DNA from: Proteobacteria bacterium UBA6920
Lineage (GTDB): Bacteria; Pseudomonadota; Gammaproteobacteria; SG8-11
Direction of reading: 5' to 3'
DNA length: 24,243 nucleotides
NCBI GenBank assembly: GCA_002448875.1
Contig: DKAS01000112.1
Span: 1-24,243, forward strand
Shown: piece after piece, positions 1-6,925 of the stretch
Layout: each line of letters begins with the position of its first letter
Numbering within the stretch: the stretch's first letter is position 1
Made by a program: the position numbers and the translations under genes
Notes under the pieces: generated by a model
What the model saw: the letters and a program-made list of their open reading frames with translations, nothing else
The model's database searches: none
What the model was told of the DNA's origin: nothing

Positions 1-39
1 ACCCGAAGGTCGTTGGTTCGAATCCAGCCCCCGCTACCA
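1..39 (+). tRNA. tRNA-fMet (initiator), 3' part only
   Basis: This is the 3' half of a tRNA cut by the window start. Visible are the 3' anticodon strand CCCGA, a variable loop AGGTC, a T arm with stem GTTGG/CCAGC around TTCGAAT, the acceptor strand CCCCGCT, discriminator A and an encoded CCA at 37-39. The CCC of the anticodon stem (initiator-type three G-C pairs) and close likeness to the 3' half of bacterial initiator tRNAs point to fMet; the anticodon itself lies outside the window. Position 72 is T, whereas the E. coli initiator has A there; if position 1 is C, as in other initiators, the required 1-72 mismatch would still be kept. Isotype is inferred, not read. Confidence 0.75.
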
Positions 40-125
40 ATTCCATTCTGTAAATGCGGCATTCACTGCCTTCAGGTTTCCAAGTCCGCGGTTTTTTCCC
101 GCCTTGATCAGCCCCGGGACTCGAC

Positions 126-467
126 ATGAGCCAACTACCTAATTGTCCGCAATGCGGCTCCAGTTACACCTACGAAGACGGCAGCGCCTATGTCTGTCCG
201 GAGTGCGCCCATGAGTGGAGCAAGGATGCAGCGGTGGTCGAAGCGGCGGATACTTTGGTCGTGCATGACGCCCACGGCAATGTGTTGCAGGACGGGGATT
301 CGGTGACCGTCATCAAAGACCTGAAGGTGAAGGGATCTTCTTCGGTGCTGAAGGTGGGCACCCGGGTGAAGAATATTCGCCTGGTGGAAGGTGATCACAA
401 CATCGATTGCAAAATCGATGGCATCGGCGCGATGAAGTTGAAATCCGAGTTTGTGAAGAAAGCGTAA
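126..467 (+). CDS. yjdM: PhnA/YjdM-type zinc-ribbon protein
   Basis: A 113-residue soluble protein of the family annotated as alkylphosphonate utilisation protein PhnA, now often called YjdM. The N-terminus has a zinc ribbon with CPQC (C7, C10) and CPEC (C24, C27). The C-terminal half carries the family core with [14 protein letters not shown] and the run toward the end around [16 protein letters not shown]. Length matches the family (about 110 residues). Despite the name, no enzymatic role in phosphonate breakdown is established, and there are no phn genes nearby. No clear Shine-Dalgarno sequence precedes the ATG. It converges on the DUF3014 gene, with stops 27 bp apart. Confidence 0.9.
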   Translation: MSQLPNCPQCGSSYTYEDGSAYVCPECAHEWSKDAAVVEAADTLVVHDAHGNVLQDGDSVTVIKDLKVKGSSSVLKVGTRVKNIRLVEGDHNIDCKIDGIGAMKLKSEFVKKA

Positions 468-494
468 TTTTTTCACGCACGGCAACAGTCGCCG

Positions 495-1325
495 TCATTC
501 CCCCGCGGGCGGATGGGCAAGCAGCGCTGCTTTCCAATTGGCCAGCACTTTGCTCAGACGCTGGGCGTTCTCACTGCCGATACGGATCAGGGCCTTGCGC
601 CCCGCCGACAGCTGCTCCAGTTGCGGATCGGCAAATTGATAATTGACTTTGGGGCGGACCAGCAGCGGGGCATAGGGCGCCGGCGGCGCGCTCAGCAGAT
701 GGTCCACTACCTCGATCACCCGATCGTGGAAGGAGCGCGAGGGATAGCCGAGATTCTCGTAGGCCTGTTGCAACAAAGGGTAGAAACGGGAATACAAAGC
801 CACCAGGCCGTCACTGTCCAGCTGTTCACAGAACTGGATAAAAAAACTATAGCGTGCCGCGTTCGCCGGATCCAGACGCCAGTGGTCCTTGTCCACCGGG
901 ACCAGCGGTATCTGCCCGGCCACCGGTCGCAACAGGGTATAGCGCGCGGGAATGCTGGGCGAGGTGAGGGAGTCGATGGTGATGACCAGGCGGCGCGCCA
1001 ACTTGTCGGTGAACAGCCACTGATCGAAGGTCTGCTTGCCCAGCAGAGTGCGCACCGCCTCCAGGATCAAGGGATCGCTATCTTCGATGGCCGGCAGGAT
1101 TTCCGCCGGTCGGGTCGCCGCTGACGGCCGCTTGAGCGGCGGCGTGCCGGTGTTATCCGCCGCGGTTTCGTCATCGGTCGCTACAGCCGGCGCGGTGTCC
1201 CCGGGCGCGTCGACCGGGGGAGCGTCGGCTGGCGGCGAGGATGAGCGCTGCCAATCCAGGGAAAACATGGGTACGGCGACGAGCAGGGTTACCGCCAGTA
1301 AAAACAGGAAACTACGTTTATCCAT
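495..1325 (-). CDS. DUF3014 family membrane-anchored protein
   Basis: A 276-residue protein with one N-terminal hydrophobic segment (about residues 5-23, FLFLLAVTLLVAVPMFSL), a low-complexity Pro/Ala/Asp-rich linker to about residue 90, and a conserved C-terminal domain of about 180 residues. That domain begins near LPAIEDSDPLILEAVRTLLG and contains the RRLVITIDSL and YTLLRPVAGQIPLV stretches that I recognise as DUF3014. The arrangement suggests an inner-membrane anchor with a periplasmic domain. Function is unknown. The gene stands alone: it converges on the yjdM-like gene and has a 291-bp spacer upstream. Confidence 0.82.
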   Translation of the reverse strand: MDKRSFLFLLAVTLLVAVPMFSLDWQRSSSPPADAPPVDAPGDTAPAVATDDETAADNTGTPPLKRPSAATRPAEILPAIEDSDPLILEAVRTLLGKQTFDQWLFTDKLARRLVITIDSLTSPSIPARYTLLRPVAGQIPLVPVDKDHWRLDPANAARYSFFIQFCEQLDSDGLVALYSRFYPLLQQAYENLGYPSRSFHDRVIEVVDHLLSAPPAPYAPLLVRPKVNYQFADPQLEQLSAGRKALIRIGSENAQRLSKVLANWKAALLAHPPAGE

Positions 1326-1616
1326 GATAGCTTTGCGTCACCCGCCGGTTTGGAAGTTGCCTATTCGCCCGTGATATTCAGTTTTGCCATAACCATCCCG
1401 CCCGCCTGGCGGGGTCGTCGATGCGCATGCCATGGCCATGGGGATTCATTGTAACAGAGACGGGTGAAGCACGGGAAAGCCTGGCGTTTTTCCCCGGTGG
1501 AGCCGCGGCCATGGCGCCTGCCAGCAACCATCCTACCGAGGGAGTTTGAAAGCGAGATTAATGTGCGAAAGAAACGGGCAGGGTGTTGTCACCGTGCCCG
1601 TTTCGCGAGTTTGATC
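1326..1616. other. Intergenic spacer between two leftward genes
   Basis: This spacer should hold the promoter of the DUF3014 gene and, at its right end, the terminator of the rhodanese-like gene (listed separately). It also contains short GC-rich palindromes, such as CCCGCC/GGCGGG at 1401-1413 and overlapping GCATGC/CCATGG sites near 1420-1440. I could not pick a convincing -35/-10 pair, and I see no coding potential. Confidence 0.5.
1571..1604 (-). terminator. Intrinsic terminator of the rhodanese-like gene
   Basis: Perfect 10-bp inverted repeat GAAACGGGCA (1571-1580) and TGCCCGTTTC (1595-1604). Read on the minus strand the hairpin continues inward with GGTG-ACAA-CACC after one mismatch, giving a strong stem capped by a 4-nt loop. 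It is followed leftward by TTTCGC, only a short U-rich tail. It lies 13 bp past the stop codon of the rhodanese-like gene, in the right orientation. Confidence 0.8.
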
Positions 1617-2360
1617 TTATAAAGAGCTCAGTTTACCGTTGGGTACCACGACGGTCAGGCCCAGGATCTGCCAGTCCTGCATGCCGCCGCGATAGTAATA
1701 GATTTTTTCCGCTGGATACTGGTGTTTGAGCAGAGCCCGGATAGCGTGGGGCGACTGGCCGCACCACATGCCGTTACACCACAGCGCGATGTCCTTAGCC
1801 TGGCTGAAATCCCAGTTTGAGGGTGGCGAGATCGGCAGATGGAGCATGGATTTCACGGAATTCACCATTTTAGTCAGGGTGCCCGGGTCTTCATATTGGG
1901 TACGGGTCACGCCCAGAGTTTTCATCGCCTCGATCAGATCGCCGTCATTGGCGGTTTGCTCGAACAAGGTGAAGGGAATGTTGATGGAACCCGGAATGGT
2001 GCCTTTCTGGTGCCAGCTTGGCACCCGGGCATCGATCAGGATACCTTTGCCGGCCTTAACTTTGCTCTCCAGGAAATCCAGCAACTCCAATTCACCCAGG
2101 GTGGTGACTCCCGGAGCGACATTGATCGGCTGGATGCAGAAGGGCGGACAGGCGCGCGATGTTTGCGCGAAACCCCCGGTCAAGGTGTTTTCCTGATCCT
2201 GTATGCGCTGGATTCTGACGGTCTGGCCGTCATAGGGAATTTCGATATATTCCTTGGTTTCGGATATTTTCACATCCAGCGCCCAAGCCGTGGAAGTCAT
2301 CAGCGCCAGCAACGCAAACCCACCAAACCTGGTGCTCATGCTTAGGATGGATCTTTGCAT
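1617..2360 (-). CDS. Exported rhodanese-like domain protein
   Basis: A 247-residue protein starting MQRSILSMSTRFGG, with a signal peptide ending near TAWA-LD (residues 1-27). The rhodanese fold covers about residues 85-240: GILIDARVPSWHQKGTIPGS is the CH2A-like part, and the active loop is CNGMWCGQSP, with candidate catalytic Cys195 and a second Cys200. The usual CxxGxR loop is therefore replaced by a Cys-X4-Cys loop. A further pair, C71 and C75, precedes the domain. Sulfur transfer or a thiol-redox role in the periplasm is plausible; the substrate is unknown. The reading frame is open 19 codons further upstream, but AGGAGA sits 7 nt before this ATG (2368-2373), which decides the start. The gene lies 59 bp downstream of a small exported-protein gene, probably in one operon. 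Confidence 0.82.
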   Translation of the reverse strand: MQRSILSMSTRFGGFALLALMTSTAWALDVKISETKEYIEIPYDGQTVRIQRIQDQENTLTGGFAQTSRACPPFCIQPINVAPGVTTLGELELLDFLESKVKAGKGILIDARVPSWHQKGTIPGSINIPFTLFEQTANDGDLIEAMKTLGVTRTQYEDPGTLTKMVNSVKSMLHLPISPPSNWDFSQAKDIALWCNGMWCGQSPHAIRALLKHQYPAEKIYYYRGGMQDWQILGLTVVVPNGKLSSL

Positions 2361-2419
2361 AATCACATCTCCTGTTACGCAATTTGAAACATCATGAAAG
2401 CGGACAGCAACGCGCATTC

Positions 2420-2845
2420 TTACCGCAAATAGGTTTCCAGTATCTTTTTCGTAGTTTCGGCCAGCTCCTTCGTTTCATGAAAGGATTGGAAAATTTCCTG
2501 CTGCTTGTTCTTGCTCAGCTTGAGAAATACCTGGTAGGTCGCCGGGTACTTGTTCTGCAGCAGGCCTACGAACCCGGACATATCGCCAACCGCCGAAGAC
2601 ACGTCCTGCTCCAGTTCGGCACTGCGCGACAATTGCTGCTGGCTGATTTTCTGAATTTCTTTTTCCGCCTGCTTTATATAGACGGGTTTGCTGACTTCCG
2701 CGTTGAGCGCATCCACGTACGCATCCGCTCGCGCCGTGCCGGTCAGTAGTAGGAGCAGACTCAATCCGCAGAAGATGTTGTTGATTCGCGCTGTGCCAGC
2801 TTGCCGTTTTCCCGCTGGTCTTTTCCTAGATCCGGAGTACTTCAT
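2420..2845 (-). CDS. Small exported helical protein, unknown function
   Basis: A 141-residue protein that I cannot assign to a named family. The N-terminus is strongly basic (RKRPAGKRQAGTAR), followed by a hydrophobic core (IFCGLSLLLLLTG, about residues 24-36) and an ARA-DA signal-peptidase-like site after residue 40. The mature about 100 residues are Lys/Gln/Glu-rich and predicted mostly helical, with no Cys and no membrane segment. The start MKYSGS is chosen because AGGAAGG immediately precedes it. A longer reading from MNHPKIQ (2929) lacks a ribosome site and would start only about 7 nt from the predicted transcription start. It is the first gene of the unit with the rhodanese-like protein, so it may be a periplasmic partner or chaperone; this is inference. 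Confidence 0.65.
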   Translation of the reverse strand: MKYSGSRKRPAGKRQAGTARINNIFCGLSLLLLLTGTARADAYVDALNAEVSKPVYIKQAEKEIQKISQQQLSRSAELEQDVSSAVGDMSGFVGLLQNKYPATYQVFLKLSKNKQQEIFQSFHETKELAETTKKILETYLR

Positions 2846-3398
2846 ACCTTCCTGTCCCTCTACACCTGGATATTCCGCCGCGACCAGGCTTGCCGCATCC
2901 GTGTAACCCTGAATTTTAGGATGGTTCATGGATGGGGCGCAGATTACCCTTTCATCGTGACGAAATGTCAACTTTCATATCGAGCTAACAATAGTACTTC
3001 TTTAGGGGAATAGGTCTAAAACTATCCCTGTTTAATGTTATGGGGAATGAACTCAAGAGATTGATTTTATTATTCTTTATACTTGCGGATTCTATTAAGC
3101 TCTGCCAGCTAGCAGTATTTATTTTATATGCCGATCCTTCCCCCTGGATATAAACTTATATCACCTTTTCATAAAGCTGAATACTACCTTGTTGTGGGAA
3201 TACAAAATGGCTCCCCAGGGCAGGCAACTTGTCGCTTGCTGCGTGTGTTCGCTAATCATTTGAATTCCAGAGACGATACTTGAATCAGTCGTTTGAGATA
3301 TCCCCGCCACAATATACCGTTCATAATGTAATGCAATAAGGGCGGACATTCTTGTCGCAGGGGGGACACTGGGGTAGAGCATTGCCGTCGGGTTCACC
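2846..3398. other. 553-bp divergent, AT-rich intergenic region
   Basis: This region lies between the leftward rhodanese unit and the rightward GGDEF-EAL gene. It carries a sigma-70-like promoter for the leftward unit (2943-2971, listed separately), an imperfect inverted repeat AGGGGAATAG/CTATCCCT around 3002-3028, and an AT-rich patch (about 3030-3180) clearly lower in GC than the flanking genes. A 37-codon hydrophobic reading frame (3040-3153) is present without a ribosome site. I see no convincing promoter for the rightward gene and no RNA gene. Confidence 0.55.
2943..2971 (-). promoter_or_regulatory. Sigma-70-type promoter for the exported-protein/rhodanese unit
   Basis: On the minus strand a perfect -35 TTGACA (plus coordinates 2966-2971) is followed after exactly 17 bp by GGTAAT (2943-2948), four of six matches to TATAAT. 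The predicted start point near 2936 gives a leader of about 90 nt before the MKYSGS start codon. Confidence 0.5.
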
Positions 3399-6308
3399 AT
3401 GCGTTTTTTAAAACAGCTGAAACTGGCTAACAGAAGCGTACGTGGCAGGCTGATAATTTTATCCCTGGTCGTCGCCCTGTTTCTGTTTTCCACCACGCTC
3501 TATATCCAGAACCTGGTGGATCGTACGTCGGAGCACACGCTGATACTGGTGTCCCGCAACCAGCAGTTGCAGCAGCAGGTGTCCATTCTGAGTTCCCTGG
3601 TGCAGACCGCGGAACGATCTTCATATCAATATACCCTGCTGCAGGATCGCAGTCTGCAAACCGCGCTGGCAGGGATTTCCAACAACATCATTCGGCAAGT
3701 GGAAGAAGTCGGTGCCAATCCTCTGGTGCAAAGCAAGGGAGAATTGCAGAGAATCGCACTTGATCTGCAAAACGATCTCCGGCAGCTACACGATCAGATC
3801 GCCGGTCTGATCGATGTTTCAAGTGAACTAACCCGTCTGTATCCGGGAATGCCCACTATTCTCGATGAACTCTATCCTTTGAATGTGGAGTTTCAGAATG
3901 CAGTGGAAATCGCCCGCGCCGAGGTGCGGCCGGGAACGAATGAGCTGCAAAATCGGCTGGTGACGATATTGGACGAGCTGCGGTATTTGTGGGCACAGCA
4001 GGTGGGGGCGGTGCGCGTGTTCATCGCTAATCGCCTCGGCGCGTTTGGCGAGCCCAAAGCCAGTATGGAGATCAATGACAACAATCGCCGCTTGTACAGC
4101 GAGTCAATCGCGGCATTGCTGAATCAGTTGGACGGCCTGCGTCGGCAGGGAAAACTGGAGTTACAGCAGGAGCATTCGGTGAAAACCATGCTCTCGGTAC
4201 ACGCTCGCTATGAAGAAGCGTTTGCTCGGATGGCAAAAATATATACATCCGATGACTGGCGCGCCGATTTACCCATCTTGAAGCACGATTTGAAACAGCT
4301 GTTCGAGTCTATCCAGGGCAATATGCAAACCCTGCAATCCAGGCTGCACGACTCCATGTCGGGCAGTGTGGTGGATCTGGTAATCACGCAGGGTCTGCTG
4401 TCATATTTCATCTGGGCGTTTTCGATCATTGCCTATCTGATCATGGTGGGCAGCTACCTGACTTTCGAATTTTCCGTACGCCGACCGCTGATGCAGGTCG
4501 CGCGGGCGCTGGAAGCCTATGGTGAGCGCGGTCAGCCGGTTACCGGCATCAAATCGGAAACCATCGAAACCGATGTGCTGGTGCGCGCCTTCACCGGTAT
4601 GCAAAAACAGGTGGAATCGCGGCAGAAACGCCTGGAATCCGTGCTGGATAACGCGGGCGAGGGCATCATTACCCTGGATGACGACTTGCGAATTGAAACA
4701 TTCAACAACGCCGCCCAGTACGTGTTTGGCATGGGGATGGACGAGGTTTATTGCAAGAAATTCACCACTATCCTGGGGGAGGGTGACGAGGAAAAATTTA
4801 CTGAATTGTTGCGATCGGTCTATGACAAACGAGCCATTTCTCACGATGCCGTGGCCCTGACTTTCAACGGCAAGCGCAAGAATGGTGAGCTGTTCCCGCT
4901 TGCCATGAAGGTGAGCTATTTGCGCATCGACGGTGAAGGCCATTTTATCCTGATGGTCGATGACATTTCTGAACGTCAGGCGATGATGGAAAATCTGCGC
5001 CATCTCGCCGAGCACGACAGTCTTACAGGTTTGTACAATCGTCAGTTTTTCATGGATGAGTTGGAGCGCGAGGTGAGTCGCAGCCACCGCAACGCCGAAG
5101 CCAAGTGCGCGCTGCTCTATATCGATCTTGACAACTTCAAATTCGTCAACGATACGCTGGGGCATATCGCCGGCGATAGGGTGCTGATCGAAGTCACCTA
5201 TCTGATCAACCGGCGTATGCGCAAGGGGGATCTGCTTGGCAGGCTGGGCGGCGATGAGTTCGGTCTTCTACTGTATGAGGTGGACCGGGAGCGGGCTTTG
5301 CAAACCGCGGATTTTTACCGGCAGCAGCTGGGTGAATACAAGTTCAAATATGAAGGCAAGGTTCTGGATGTGGGTTGCTCTATCGGCGTAGCGATGCTGG
5401 GGCCGGAGATCAACAGCAAGGAAGACCTGCTGGCGCGTGCTGACATAGCCTGCCATATAGCGAAACGTCTGGGCAAGAACCGCGCATATATTTACGAAGA
5501 GAACGACCAGGAAAACATGGACTCAATGTATGCGGACATGGGCTGGGCCAGAAAGATAAAGAACGCTATAGAGGACGACCAGTTTGTTTTCGCCTGTCAG
5601 CCGATTCTGGATATGCAAACCGGAGATACGGTGAGTTACGAAGTTTTGCTGCGCATGAAAGATGGCAGGAAAAACTTCGTGATGCCGGCCGGATTTCTGC
5701 CGTCGGCGGAGAGATTCGGTCTGATGCTGGATATCGATCGCTGGATTGTCAATCGGGCGATCGAAGCGCTGGCGGAGTTGCAGAAAGTCCACCCCGGGAT
5801 GCGGTATTCGATAAATCTTTCGGCGAAATCAATTTGCGACAAGAACATATTACTGGAAATAAAGCGCTTGCTCGATGCGCATTGCCTGTCTCCGGAGCTG
5901 CTGACATTCGAAATAACCGAAGATATAGCCATTGCCAATATAACCGTGGCGACCGCGTTCATGCACGAATTGCGCAGCATGGGGTGCCGTACCGCGCTTG
6001 ATGATTTCGGTGTTGGTTACTCGTCATTTACCTACCTGAAGGAGCTGCCGGTGGATCTGGTAAAAATCGACGGTTCATTCGTGCGTAATGCAGAGTCGGA
6101 TCCGATCAATCTGGCGATGGTGAAAGCGATGAACGAAGTAGTACATGCGATGGGAAAGAAGACCGTCGCAGAGTACGTGGAAAACGAGAAAATTCTCGAA
6201 CTGCTGAAGGGGCTTGGTGTTGACTATGCGCAAGGCTATCATATCGGCCGGCCGTTGATCATAAGCATGCATGGCCACGATCTATTGGTCAAGCAGCAGG
6301 CCGGGTAG
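3399..6308 (+). CDS. Membrane PAS-GGDEF-EAL c-di-GMP turnover protein
   Basis: 969 residues. Order: TM1 (about 18-40), a long helical periplasmic sensor region (about 41-330), TM2 (about 333-356), a short HAMP-like linker, PAS (about 405-530), GGDEF (about 536-700), EAL (about 715-960). The cyclase signature GGDEF is intact at 617-621, with an RxxD inhibitory site (RKGD, R608) at the proper five-residue spacing. The phosphodiesterase half keeps YEVLLR (EVL for EAL, E748), INLSAKS, FEITED, DDFGVGYSS, VKIDG, AEYVE and QGYHIGRP. Both domains therefore look catalytically competent, so it could make or degrade c-di-GMP; which dominates cannot be read. It ends 17 bp before fliJ, suggesting cotranscription. 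No strong Shine-Dalgarno precedes the ATG; a stop codon 24 bp upstream limits extension. Confidence 0.93.
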   Translation: MRFLKQLKLANRSVRGRLIILSLVVALFLFSTTLYIQNLVDRTSEHTLILVSRNQQLQQQVSILSSLVQTAERSSYQYTLLQDRSLQTALAGISNNIIRQVEEVGANPLVQSKGELQRIALDLQNDLRQLHDQIAGLIDVSSELTRLYPGMPTILDELYPLNVEFQNAVEIARAEVRPGTNELQNRLVTILDELRYLWAQQVGAVRVFIANRLGAFGEPKASMEINDNNRRLYSESIAALLNQLDGLRRQGKLELQQEHSVKTMLSVHARYEEAFARMAKIYTSDDWRADLPILKHDLKQLFESIQGNMQTLQSRLHDSMSGSVVDLVITQGLLSYFIWAFSIIAYLIMVGSYLTFEFSVRRPLMQVARALEAYGERGQPVTGIKSETIETDVLVRAFTGMQKQVESRQKRLESVLDNAGEGIITLDDDLRIETFNNAAQYVFGMGMDEVYCKKFTTILGEGDEEKFTELLRSVYDKRAISHDAVALTFNGKRKNGELFPLAMKVSYLRIDGEGHFILMVDDISERQAMMENLRHLAEHDSLTGLYNRQFFMDELEREVSRSHRNAEAKCALLYIDLDNFKFVNDTLGHIAGDRVLIEVTYLINRRMRKGDLLGRLGGDEFGLLLYEVDRERALQTADFYRQQLGEYKFKYEGKVLDVGCSIGVAMLGPEINSKEDLLARADIACHIAKRLGKNRAYIYEENDQENMDSMYADMGWARKIKNAIEDDQFVFACQPILDMQTGDTVSYEVLLRMKDGRKNFVMPAGFLPSAERFGLMLDIDRWIVNRAIEALAELQKVHPGMRYSINLSAKSICDKNILLEIKRLLDAHCLSPELLTFEITEDIAIANITVATAFMHELRSMGCRTALDDFGVGYSSFTYLKELPVDLVKIDGSFVRNAESDPINLAMVKAMNEVVHAMGKKTVAEYVENEKILELLKGLGVDYAQGYHIGRPLIISMHGHDLLVKQQAG

Positions 6309-6325
6309 ACGGCGGGAGGCGGACG

Positions 6326-6760
6326 ATGCGCAAGGTTAATAGACTGCAACCGGTGCGAAAATACGCTGAATTCAGGCTTGCCGACGCAGCGCAGCGAGTG
6401 CAGGTGAGTTTGGGGAATATGCAAGGTATCCAGCAAAAAATATCCCAGCTGCAGGCCTATGTGGATGAGTATGAGCGGAGTTTTGCCGCGGTCGCCGCGC
6501 AAGGCATAAGCGTGGAGCAATTGAAGGCGCATTACGGCTTCGTTGAGCAGTTACGGCAGGCGCTGGAATCGCAGCAGAAGGTGCAGCGCGCCATGTTGGG
6601 CGAACACCAGGCGCTGCTGGAGGCGTGGCGCAGGCAAAATGTAAAGCTGAAAATGATAGATCATGTTGCCGAACGCTACCACCAGGAGTACCGTCGCAAC
6701 CAGGAAAAGAAAGAGCAAAGGGAAATCGACGACAGGCGCGGACAGATAAAAAAACAATAG
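6326..6760 (+). CDS. fliJ: Flagellar export protein FliJ
   Basis: A 144-residue, highly charged, almost entirely helical (coiled-coil) protein of FliJ length. Recognisable features are an N-terminal LQPVRKYAEFRLADAAQRV stretch and a C-terminal Lys/Arg/Glu/Gln-rich tail with ERYHQEYRRNQEKKEQRE. FliJ sits in the FliI ATPase ring as a stalk-like protein, links it to FlhA and escorts chaperones of the flagellar type III export system. GGAGG lies 8 nt before the ATG. fliI, normally immediately upstream, is not here; the GGDEF-EAL gene takes that position. fliK follows after about 165 bp containing its own promoter. Confidence 0.85.
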   Translation: MRKVNRLQPVRKYAEFRLADAAQRVQVSLGNMQGIQQKISQLQAYVDEYERSFAAVAAQGISVEQLKAHYGFVEQLRQALESQQKVQRAMLGEHQALLEAWRRQNVKLKMIDHVAERYHQEYRRNQEKKEQREIDDRRGQIKKQ

Positions 6761-6872
6761 CAATATTGCCTGACCATCTCCGCCGCCATCCTTCCAGCGC
6801 GGCACGCAATCAGCCCTGATGCGGTACGGCGGCTTTCGTCGACCGCTTCCTGTTTCGGGAGTGTCAGATTAA

Positions 6873-6888
6873 TGGCATGAAAACTGCC
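6873..6888 (+). promoter_or_regulatory. Sigma-54 (-24/-12) promoter of fliK
   Basis: TGGCATGAAAACTGCC has the invariant GG and GC dinucleotides at the correct 12-nt periodicity and matches the consensus TGGCACG-N4-TTGCW except at three minor positions. The predicted start point is near 6899, about 27 nt before the ATG at 6926. RpoN control of fliK is known in polar flagellates such as Pseudomonas. Confidence 0.75.
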
Positions 6889-6925
6889 ATCTCCTGTTGT
6901 ATCAATCAGTGTGGTGAACACGAAG

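Noticed and set aside
56..97. Possible terminator after the tRNA: CCGCGG followed by six T
   Set aside because: The T run is good, but the only complementary arm (GCGG at 56-59) is 26 nt away with four base pairs, too weak to call.
471..500. Short hairpin ACGGC/GCCGT between the two convergent genes near 480-496
   Set aside because: Five base pairs only and no T tract on either side; not enough for a bidirectional terminator.
1401..1440. GC-rich palindromes in the spacer before the DUF3014 gene
   Set aside because: One-base loop and overlapping restriction-like palindromes; no sign of a terminator, operator family or repeat array.
3371..3386. Sigma-54-like element GGGGTAGAGCATTGCC before the GGDEF-EAL gene
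   Set aside because: It has GG and GC at the right spacing but lacks the TGGCA core, and its start point would fall on the start codon, leaving no leader.
3161..3496. Leftward 111-codon open frame covering the start of the GGDEF-EAL gene
   Set aside because: It overlaps the well-supported rightward gene and its upstream region, has no recognisable domain or ribosome site, and reads as chance sequence.
4401..5165. Leftward 254-codon open frame inside the GGDEF-EAL gene
   Set aside because: It lies antisense to the PAS and GGDEF coding sequence and has shadow-type composition; no domain.
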